Below are positions 15,824 through 22,528 of a DNA stretch of 31,837 nt, piece by piece. The DNA lies in the NCBI GenBank assembly GCA_036496265.1, contig DASXLL010000017.1:1-31837 (forward strand), given 5' to 3'. The position numbers and the translations under genes were made by a program. Below the pieces are notes generated by a model. It did no database searches. It was given only the letters and a program-made list of their open reading frames with translations, and was not told the DNA's origin. This stretch comes from CAYLLN01 sp036496265 (GTDB lineage: Bacteria; Planctomycetota; Planctomycetia; Pirellulales; Pirellulaceae). Positions within the stretch are counted from its first letter, which is position 1. The number at the start of each line of letters is the position of its first letter.

Positions 15824-17022
15824 CCGCACTCATCTCACAATCGGCCGGTATTCTTACCGCTCCGCGTCGCACGACTGACCGCATCAAGCGAGTGTGTTTG
15901 GTGACCGAAGCTGCGGGCGGCGGTGTCGGCCGGCACTTTCTCGATCTGGCCGCCGGCCTGGCCCAGCGCAACATCGAAGTCGTTGCAATCTACTCGCCAG
16001 GCCGCTGCGACGCCTCCTTCCAGCAGAGTCAACGGAATGTCGGCGGCGTTCAATTTGTCGAGTTGCCCATGCGTCGCGCGATCCACCCGCTGGATGCGGC
16101 CGATTTGCTCAAGCTGACGCGCTGCATTCGGCGACACGGCCCGTTCGATCTCATTCATTGCCACAGCTCCAAGGGCGGCGCGCTCGGCCGCGTCGCCGCG
16201 GCACTGTTGCGAACGCCATCCATTTACACGCCCCACGCCCTCGTAACGCTCGACCCAACCCTCTCACCGCTCAAACGCCGCATGTACGGCACCATCGAGC
16301 GCTGGCTGTCTCGCCCATCTGCAGCGATCATCGCCGTCTCGCCGGACGAAGCCGAGCATGCCGCGCAGCTCGGGATCGCGCCGCAAAAGATTCACGTCGT
16401 CCTCAACGGCATCGATCCACCCAACTTTACAACGCGCGAGTCAGCCCGCCAGCAGCTCGGCCTGCGACCCGACGACTTCTGCATTGGCTTTGTCGGCCGC
16501 CTGACCGCTCAAAAAGCGCCTGAGCTATTAATCGCCGCGCTCGCTGAGCTAAAACAAAAGCACCCGTCCGCCGTCGCCGTCTTCGTCGGCAGCGGCCCGC
16601 TTGAGAACCAACTGCGCAAGCAAATCGATCAACTCGGCCTCGCTCAAAATGTCCGCCTCCTCGGCGACACCGTCGCGACCAACATCATGCCCGCTTTCGA
16701 CGTCTTCTGCTTGCCCAGCCGCTACGAAGGACTGCCCTATGTGCTCCTCGAAGCCCTCGCAGCCGGCCTGCCGATCGTCGCCCGCCGCGTCGGCGGCGTC
16801 GCGGCGTGCATCGACCACGATCGAAACGGCTTGATCGTCGAAAACGAATCGTCAAGCGATCTGGCCGCCGCACTTCATCGCCTGGCGAGCGATGTTTCTC
16901 TGCGAGGCGAATTCGCAACACGCTCCGCCATCAAAGCCGCGGCCCTCTCGGTGAACCGAATGATCGACGACACACTCTCGGTTTACGAATCAGTCGTAAC
17001 TCACCCCGCTGGACGCCGCTAA
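15820..17022 (+). CDS. Family 4 glycosyltransferase (second of two)
   Basis: The 400-residue GT-B fold enzyme has the N-terminal motif VCLVTEAAGGGVGRHFLDLA (about 25-44), the glycine-rich donor-side loop. FDLIHCHSSKGGALGRVAA, IAVSPDEAEHA, VLNGIDPP and FVGRLTAQKAPELLI follow. The EX7E-type acidic pair is in YEGLPYVLLEALAAGLPIV. It is the last gene of the operon and is probably the enzyme adding the second non-initiating sugar. ATG 15820 overlaps the previous stop as ATGA and has GGAGG at 15808-15812. An earlier TTG at 15772 lies inside the preceding gene and is less likely. The donor is unknown. Confidence 0.92.
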   Translation: MTALISQSAGILTAPRRTTDRIKRVCLVTEAAGGGVGRHFLDLAAGLAQRNIEVVAIYSPGRCDASFQQSQRNVGGVQFVELPMRRAIHPLDAADLLKLTRCIRRHGPFDLIHCHSSKGGALGRVAAALLRTPSIYTPHALVTLDPTLSPLKRRMYGTIERWLSRPSAAIIAVSPDEAEHAAQLGIAPQKIHVVLNGIDPPNFTTRESARQQLGLRPDDFCIGFVGRLTAQKAPELLIAALAELKQKHPSAVAVFVGSGPLENQLRKQIDQLGLAQNVRLLGDTVATNIMPAFDVFCLPSRYEGLPYVLLEALAAGLPIVARRVGGVAACIDHDRNGLIVENESSSDLAAALHRLASDVSLRGEFATRSAIKAAALSVNRMIDDTLSVYESVVTHPAGRR

Positions 17023-17269
17023 TCCAAACAGCCATCAATCGGGTCAGCGCCTGCCAGACTGACTTGTCTGTCGTCGTCAACGCAACATCCTGCCCCACAA
17101 GCAACTTGGGGCATTCATACGCCGCCTTTCACCGCGGCACGTCAATTGCCACCTGATAGCAGCATGATGCGCGGCGCGGTCGGCGCGGCTTCGCGCAAGA
17201 AATACAGGTTTCGCCATTGGGGGGCGACGCGGAGGCTCCGCGCTTTTGACAAAAAGTGAGGCACAGACC
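17023..17269. other. Intergenic region after the exopolysaccharide operon
   Basis: I see no gene here. Two hairpins are visible: TGCCCCA/TGGGGCA (17091-17113) and CGCGGAG-G-CTCCGCG (17228-17242). The second is followed by CTTTT and could be a weak terminator for the operon or a leader hairpin for the glycine-rich protein gene. Neither has a proper T-run. The promoter of the next gene should lie here but no confident boxes are visible. Confidence 0.35.
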
Positions 17270-18934
17270 ATGAAAGCGAACTTGAAATTCTGGACGTGGA
17301 ACTCCACAGGGTGGCTCGCATACGCGCTGGCCGCTGGCTGCTTTGTGTTCACAGTCGCTGATACCTCGACTGCTGTCGCCCAACACGGCGGAGGCGGCGG
17401 GCACGGCGGAGGCGGAGGTGGTGGCGGCCATGTTGGTGGTGGGGGCGGAGGAGGTTACCACGGCGGCGGCGGCGTGCGCATGGCGGCTCCCAGTGGCGGC
17501 GCACAGTTTCGAGCGGCTCCTAGCGGCGCTCAACTTCATGCGCCAGCCGCGACAGCCGGCACTCAATTCCATACGCCCGCTGTTAGCGGCCAGTCTGCGA
17601 TTCATACGCCTGGTGTCACTGCCGGCGCAACAACGCCTGGTGTGGCAGCTGGAGCTGCGGTGCCGCATATTAATGCCGCACCCCACATGAATCCCACGAT
17701 TTCAGGCGCGACGACCGCCGGAGCAACCACAGCCGGAGCCAACGCTGGTATCAACGCCGGCGCTCACACGGCCCTGCGGCCCACATTTGGCGCCAATGGA
17801 ACAACAGGCGCCAATGTCGGCGTCAACGCCACGGCAAATAACTTCCGCGCCAACTGGCACACGGCCCAAGCGACTCAGCTCCAAGGAGTTCATACGAACA
17901 TGAACTCGGCGCTGCGGGCCAATACAACGGCGCTGGGGGCTAACACTGCGGCGACTACCGCAGCGAATGCCAACACCGGCGCCAACGTGGCCGGATTTGC
18001 TAATCCGGCCCGAGCCAATTACTGGTCAGGTCTGGGAACCGGCATCTCCAATAGCTTCCTATTCGGCAATCCCTACGGTGTCGCCGGGTACGGCGGATTG
18101 GGCGGCTATGGCGGATTGGGCTATGGCGGCTTCGGAGGCTATCCCTATTATGGCGGCGGCTTCTTCAGCGGTCGTAGCCTCATCGGCCTGGGCGTGATGA
18201 ACGCTTTGGGCGGTGGCTACGGAGGAGGTTATGGGTTAGGCGGTTATGGCGGGGGTTACGGCGGCGGCTATGGCGGCATGGGCAACTGGTGGGGCTATTC
18301 GCCCTGGATGGGCAACTACCCCGCCGGCTATTGGTACGGTAACCAAGGCTGGGGCAATTTTGCCAACACCTACGGTTCACCTTATTTTTACGACTATGGC
18401 CCCGGCGGAAATATCGCGTATTCCGGCAATCAGGTGCTTGTGAACAATCAGCCGGTGGCGACGTCGGCGGACTATGCTCAGTCGGCCGCTCAGCTCGCCA
18501 CGGTGACCGAAGACCAGATGAAGGCCCCGCATGATTGGGTGCCGCTTGGCACGTTTAGCGTAGCGACCAGCGCCGAGGACAAAACTCCGATCCGCGCCGC
18601 TCAAATCGCCTACGACAACAAGGAAGGCCTGATCAGCGGCACGATTTTTAACAATAAGTCGGGCAACCTCTACACGCTGCAAGGCAAGGTCGATCCGCAG
18701 ACGCAGCGCGTCGCGTTCACGGTCGGCAACGATCCCAACACTGTTTTCGAGACGGGACTTTACAATCTGACGCAGAACGCGACGCCGGTGCTCCTGCACC
18801 AAGGCCCAACGCAGACGCAAAACTGGGTGTTTGCTCGCCTGCCGGAGCCGAAGGAAGAGCAGGCGACCACGACGGCCGCCGCACCGCAACAGCCGGCGCC
18901 GCTCGCGCCGCCGGCCGAAGATCTGCGGCGCTAA
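17270..18934 (+). CDS. Secreted glycine-rich repeat protein of unknown function
   Basis: This 554-residue protein starts with a signal peptide (hydrophobic about 15-30, likely cleavage after Ala37, AVA|QHG). The mature chain has four zones. First is a Gly/His-rich stretch (39-75). Second is an Ala/Thr/Asn/Gly-rich low-complexity region (about 75-250) with repeated GAN, TAGA and HTP words. Third is a Gly/Tyr-rich segment (about 265-345) of GGYGG type. Last is a more ordinary C-terminal domain (about 380-535) that begins near VLVNNQPVATSADYAQSA and ends NWVFARLPEPKEE. The C-terminal domain resembles a conserved planctomycete module of unknown function. Such proteins are plausible matrix or cell-surface components, and the position after the operon fits, but this is inference. 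TTG 17246 is an earlier alternative start. An intrinsic terminator follows. Confidence 0.8.
   Translation: MKANLKFWTWNSTGWLAYALAAGCFVFTVADTSTAVAQHGGGGGHGGGGGGGGHVGGGGGGGYHGGGGVRMAAPSGGAQFRAAPSGAQLHAPAATAGTQFHTPAVSGQSAIHTPGVTAGATTPGVAAGAAVPHINAAPHMNPTISGATTAGATTAGANAGINAGAHTALRPTFGANGTTGANVGVNATANNFRANWHTAQATQLQGVHTNMNSALRANTTALGANTAATTAANANTGANVAGFANPARANYWSGLGTGISNSFLFGNPYGVAGYGGLGGYGGLGYGGFGGYPYYGGGFFSGRSLIGLGVMNALGGGYGGGYGLGGYGGGYGGGYGGMGNWWGYSPWMGNYPAGYWYGNQGWGNFANTYGSPYFYDYGPGGNIAYSGNQVLVNNQPVATSADYAQSAAQLATVTEDQMKAPHDWVPLGTFSVATSAEDKTPIRAAQIAYDNKEGLISGTIFNNKSGNLYTLQGKVDPQTQRVAFTVGNDPNTVFETGLYNLTQNATPVLLHQGPTQTQNWVFARLPEPKEEQATTTAAAPQQPAPLAPPAEDLRR
18081..18300 (+). repeat. Glycine/tyrosine-rich coding repeat (GGYGG type)
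   Basis: Imperfect tandem copies of a sequence close to GGCGGCTATGGCGGATTGGG encode GGYGGLGYGGFGGYPYYGGG and similar words, about residues 270-345 of the secreted glycine-rich protein. Copy number is likely to vary between strains because the repeat is nearly identical at the nucleotide level. Confidence 0.65.
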
Positions 18935-18969
18935 CGATTGCGTTGCTTGTTTAACGATTACCTTCTTAG

Positions 18970-19000
18970 GGGCCCTCGAATTTGTCGAGGGCCCTTTTTT
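18970..19000 (+). terminator. Intrinsic terminator between convergent units
   Basis: GGGCCCTCGA (18970-18979) and TCGAGGGCCC (18985-18994) form a perfect 10-base stem around ATTTG, followed by six T residues (18995-19000). It lies 36 bases after the stop of the glycine-rich protein gene. The T-run touches the stop codon of the opposing gene at 18999. The reverse orientation lacks a T-run, so it should work mainly for the plus strand. Confidence 0.93.
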
Positions 19001-20525
19001 AATTGATCTCCCTGATTTCGACATTCAGTGAGCCGGAATTATCCGCGAGGCCGCTGGAAGCTTCATTGATTTTCAGAAACAGCGTGCCGGTCGCGGCCGG
19101 AATCAAATCACCGGACAGGCCGATTGATTGTGGCGACAGCAACGGCGTTTTCTGTGACGTCGTCTGGTCAATTTCGCTCACTCCAGCCAGCAATATTCCG
19201 AGCGGCCGCCCGCGGTGATAGTGCAACGTGATGCCACCCGGTTCACAGATCAATTTTGGCGGACTCGCGCGAACGGTGTATCGCCCGCTGGCCTTGACCT
19301 CATATTTTTTCCCGGCTGAGAGTCGAAAGCCCGTTGATTGCCAGCCGTGATCCGCCGACACGTTGACCGTTGCTCCCTCCATCGGCAATTCAGCGACGGG
19401 CTTTCGCACGACCGCCGCGCGGGCCACATCATATCCATAATCGCATTCACCTGTAAAAATCTGCCAGTCTTCAGCAATGGCGGGCCAGTCGGGCTTTAAG
19501 TTTTCATAGAACCGCTTGGAAAATTCGAGCGATCGGTCGCGCGCCGCCGTTTCCAAATCAGCAAACGCAGTGGCCGTCTGCGGATGATGGCTCAAAAACC
19601 ACGCGGCTGCCCAGCACCAGCCGTAAGCCTCCACCTTGAGATGCGCTTTGGCGTCGTATTTCATCACTTCCATAAGTGACAGGCCGCGATCGGCGGCGAC
19701 ATCATCCTTGATAATCTTGATCCGGCCCCAATACGGCACGTCTTCTTTCCTTTGCGGCATTACGGCCAGCTCTAGCTGATCGTTTTGCCAGCGATGCGTC
19801 GCCAACAACTCCGCCATGCCTTCCATATACCACGGCGGCCCCGCGCCCCCCAAAAAACGCAGCATGAAAGCATGTGTCCCCTCATGCAGCAGCAAATGCC
19901 GCCGGTAATACCCGCTCGGCTGGTCAAACACCCAGATCTGCGAACCGACGTTGTAGCCATTGGCAAAATCTGGCAGGCTCGCCGGATAAAGCCCCGTTGT
20001 CACAAACCGGCCTTTGTCCTTCATCACCGAGGCAACGACCTTCCAATCGCTCGCCTTTTCTTTGGGAACGGAAAAATAGTCGCACCACTGCAAAACTGCC
20101 GCATCAAAAACCCGCGGCAGCTCCTCAATCTCGGCGGCTGCCGGCAGATCGGTGTAGATCGTAATGTGCTCCCCGCCAACCTTACGAAGCCCGGCAGCCT
20201 TTACCGCATCTTCATCGATTCTGGGTACTTCGAATCTCGACGCGTCAAATTCGCTCGCATGCGCGGCGGCGACGAAATTGGCGCGGCCCGCTGGCGATTC
20301 GCCAGCCGCAGCGACCGTTGCGACGCTTGCCTTTGCCGCTGCCGGGACCTCTTGAGCCGATTGAGAAAACGCTGCCTTGGGCTGTGCCGCTCGATCATCA
20401 ACTCGCGGCTGGTCTGCACGTTGTCGTTGGCAACCCGCCCAAAAAACGAGTGCAATGAGCACCGCTACGCCGGCACGGCCCAAGCCTAAGACCTTTGCCT
20501 CGCGAACCAAAAGCATGTCAAACAC
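18999..20525 (-). CDS. Lipoprotein-like DUF1570/peptidase-MA-type metallopeptidase with PA-IL-like domain
   Basis: In this 508-residue exported protein the N-terminus has a hydrophobic helix ending in WAGC (Cys32), a probable though atypical lipobox. A disordered linker follows (about 33-95). The catalytic domain (about 100-370) carries HLLLHEGTHAFMLRF, a zinc-protease HExxH motif (His214, Glu215, His218). PPWYMEGMAELLATHRW follows (230-246), whose Glu is a likely third ligand as in gluzincins. The C-terminal part (about 385-505) has GLSGDLIPAATGTLFLKIN and ADNSGSLNVEI, similar to the PA-IL-like galactose-lectin sandwich. A secreted protease with a sugar- or cell-wall-binding module is the best reading. 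The start may be at residue 4. It is the last gene of the minus-strand run. Confidence 0.8.
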   Translation of the reverse strand: MFDMLLVREAKVLGLGRAGVAVLIALVFWAGCQRQRADQPRVDDRAAQPKAAFSQSAQEVPAAAKASVATVAAAGESPAGRANFVAAAHASEFDASRFEVPRIDEDAVKAAGLRKVGGEHITIYTDLPAAAEIEELPRVFDAAVLQWCDYFSVPKEKASDWKVVASVMKDKGRFVTTGLYPASLPDFANGYNVGSQIWVFDQPSGYYRRHLLLHEGTHAFMLRFLGGAGPPWYMEGMAELLATHRWQNDQLELAVMPQRKEDVPYWGRIKIIKDDVAADRGLSLMEVMKYDAKAHLKVEAYGWCWAAAWFLSHHPQTATAFADLETAARDRSLEFSKRFYENLKPDWPAIAEDWQIFTGECDYGYDVARAAVVRKPVAELPMEGATVNVSADHGWQSTGFRLSAGKKYEVKASGRYTVRASPPKLICEPGGITLHYHRGRPLGILLAGVSEIDQTTSQKTPLLSPQSIGLSGDLIPAATGTLFLKINEASSGLADNSGSLNVEIREIN

Positions 20526-20594
20526 TTAATTACAATCGCCGCGAACAACACGTTGCTATTGTACCGTGAGTAAGCATGCTCAGACCGATTTTCG

Positions 20595-21524
20595 TCACTG
20601 TGCCGGAACATCGCGGTCGCTGCTAAAAAGGATTCGCCGGCTGTCAGGCGACCATTCGGGATCGGTGTTGAGACGCGTTCCAACCTGGTTGGCGAGCTTC
20701 CGCGGCGGATTCTTGCCGTCCGCATCGACCGCCACGATGTGCCGATCACCGTTTTCCTCCAACAGCCAGAACAGAATTTCCTGTCCGTCCGGCGACCACG
20801 CGGGGTCCCAGCCTAGTTTTCCGCGATAAACGATTGTTGGCTCCGCAGCCGGGTCGTCGATCGGCACGCGATAGAGCACGCCGTCATACACCTGCTGCGG
20901 ATAAGCAATGCAACACAGGTGCTTGCCGTCGGGCGAAATCGCAACACCAGCAACGGACGGGAAAGCCGCCTTGGACAACAGCAGCCGCTGGCCCGTGCCA
21001 TCGGCGTTGACGATTTCAATCGAGTTGCCCTGTGGACTAACGAATACCAAGCTGTTTCCGTCGGCCGTCCATCGCGGCCGCGTGCCGTCACACAGCCGCT
21101 TACGATCCGTTCCGTCGTCCCGCATGGTCCAAATGCCTGGCTGAAGGTTGTCTGGGTTGCCGGCGCGAACGTGAAACGAAATCCTCTTCATGTCGGGCGA
21201 AAATCGCGCGTAGCCGCCAACGCCCATATCGACCACATTGCCATTGAACGGCCCACCGACCGCACAGGCGTAAATTCGCGCGAGCTGATACTGCCGATCA
21301 CCGGGCATGGCATTGAGGAGAATCAACTTGCCATCCGCCGACCAGTGCGGTGAGCCGTGATAATCGGCCCCCGGAATCTCGACGAGCAGCTTGACGTTGC
21401 TCCCATCGCGATCTGCGACGAAAATCCGCAGCTTGCCGTCGCCGACGGCAGTGTCGGCCGACGTGACAATAGCGGCAAACATCGCAAGAAACAGAAGGAA
21501 TCGGATTGCCCAAGTGGTCATCAT
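20595..21524 (-). CDS. Exported PD40/TolB-like beta-propeller protein (copy B)
   Basis: The 309-residue protein starts with a signal peptide (MMTTWAIRFLLFLAMFAAIV, then cleavage near the TSADTAVG segment). The rest is a TolB-like propeller with repeated blades of the SPDGK/WSPDGQ type: HWSADGKLILL, RFSPDMKRISFHV, RWTADGNSLVFV, ISPDGKHLCC, AWSPDGQEILFW and EWSPDSRRILFSSDR. Members of this family act as protein-interaction scaffolds or peptidase-linked propellers. It is closely similar to the upstream gene at 21537-22472, which it follows after 12 bases, so the two are a tandem duplication. No catalytic residues are visible. The binding partner is unknown. Confidence 0.87.
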   Translation of the reverse strand: MMTTWAIRFLLFLAMFAAIVTSADTAVGDGKLRIFVADRDGSNVKLLVEIPGADYHGSPHWSADGKLILLNAMPGDRQYQLARIYACAVGGPFNGNVVDMGVGGYARFSPDMKRISFHVRAGNPDNLQPGIWTMRDDGTDRKRLCDGTRPRWTADGNSLVFVSPQGNSIEIVNADGTGQRLLLSKAAFPSVAGVAISPDGKHLCCIAYPQQVYDGVLYRVPIDDPAAEPTIVYRGKLGWDPAWSPDGQEILFWLLEENGDRHIVAVDADGKNPPRKLANQVGTRLNTDPEWSPDSRRILFSSDRDVPAQ

Positions 21525-21536
21525 TACTTCCCTTTT

Positions 21537-22472
21537 TCACTGCGCCGGAAACTCGCGGTCGCTGCTAAAGATGATTCGCTGGCCGTCGGGCGACCACGCG
21601 ATGTCGGAATTGAAGCGCGTGCCCTCTTGATTAGCCAGCTTCTTGGGCGGCGCCTTACCGTCCGCGTCGATGACGGCCAGATGACGATTGGCCATTTCGT
21701 CCATGACCCACAAACCGATCTGGCGTCCATCGGCCGACCACGACGGACCGTAGCCCATGCGGCCACGATAGATTTCCCGCGGCTCGGATTTGCCTTCGCC
21801 CACCGCCGCGCGGCACAGCACGCCGTCATACGCTCGCTCGGGATATGCGATGAAGCAAATCTCCTTGCCGTCGGGCGAAGGATCGACGCCGGCGACGGAT
21901 GCATACGACTTATTGATGATTGAGCGGCGGCCACTGCCGTCTGTGTTAATTAGTTCGACCGTAGCTCCGACGCCCATGACCTGTCCGGGAAACACGAGGC
22001 TTTTCCCGTCAGCCGTCCAGCGCGGCCGCACTCCCTCGCACACGAATGTCCGCTCCGTGCCGTCGTCTTTCATCACATAAATGCCCCCCTTGAGCCCGTC
22101 CGGGTTGCCGCCATGAACGTGAAACGCAATCCGCTTCATATCCGGCGAAAACCGGGCGCATGACCCATACGACATTTCGGCCACATTGCCCTTGAACGGT
22201 CCGCCGACGGCGCAGGCATAGATCCGACCGAGCTGATACTGCCGCTCCTGCGGCGTAGCGTCAAACAGCATCAGCTTGCCGTCGCTGCCCCAATGCGGCG
22301 AACCCTGCGAAACCGCCCCCGGAATTTCCACGAGCAGCTTGACGTTATTCCCGTCGCTATCGCAAACGAACAACCGCGGCTTGCCATAGTCGGACGGATT
22401 TTGTGCTTCGAGCGGCCGTCCAGCCATCCCAACCAGGCACGAGCAGATGAAACCGACAGAAACCAATCTCAT
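21537..22472 (-). CDS. Exported PD40/TolB-like beta-propeller protein (copy A)
   Basis: This 311-residue protein has a signal peptide (about residues 1-23, MRLVSVGFICSCLVGMAG), then a TolB-like six-bladed propeller. Blade motifs include HWGSDGKLMLFDATP, RFSPDMKRIAFHVHGGNP, RWTADGKSLVF, DPSPDGKEICFIAYP, SWSADGRQIGLW and AWSPDGQRIIFSSDREFPAQ. It shares its whole architecture and many residues with the next gene, including a near-identical C-terminus (FSSDR-PAQ). The pair most likely arose by tandem duplication. It is separated from the beta-repeat/thioredoxin gene by 56 bases. A role in binding envelope components is inferred from family and signal peptide only. Confidence 0.88.
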   Translation of the reverse strand: MRLVSVGFICSCLVGMAGRPLEAQNPSDYGKPRLFVCDSDGNNVKLLVEIPGAVSQGSPHWGSDGKLMLFDATPQERQYQLGRIYACAVGGPFKGNVAEMSYGSCARFSPDMKRIAFHVHGGNPDGLKGGIYVMKDDGTERTFVCEGVRPRWTADGKSLVFPGQVMGVGATVELINTDGSGRRSIINKSYASVAGVDPSPDGKEICFIAYPERAYDGVLCRAAVGEGKSEPREIYRGRMGYGPSWSADGRQIGLWVMDEMANRHLAVIDADGKAPPKKLANQEGTRFNSDIAWSPDGQRIIFSSDREFPAQ

Positions 22473-22528
22473 AACATGCCCCCTCCCGCTTCAACATGCA
22501 TCCTAAAACCGGCGAATCGTGCCGCTGA

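Noticed and set aside
17228..17242. Hairpin CGCGGAG-CTCCGCG as the operon terminator
   Set aside because: Stem is short and only four T residues follow; kept as a possible weak site in the intergenic entry.
17246..17269. TTGACA at 17246 as the promoter of the glycine-rich protein gene
   Set aside because: Only 18 bases separate it from the ATG, too little for a -10 element and a leader; more likely chance.
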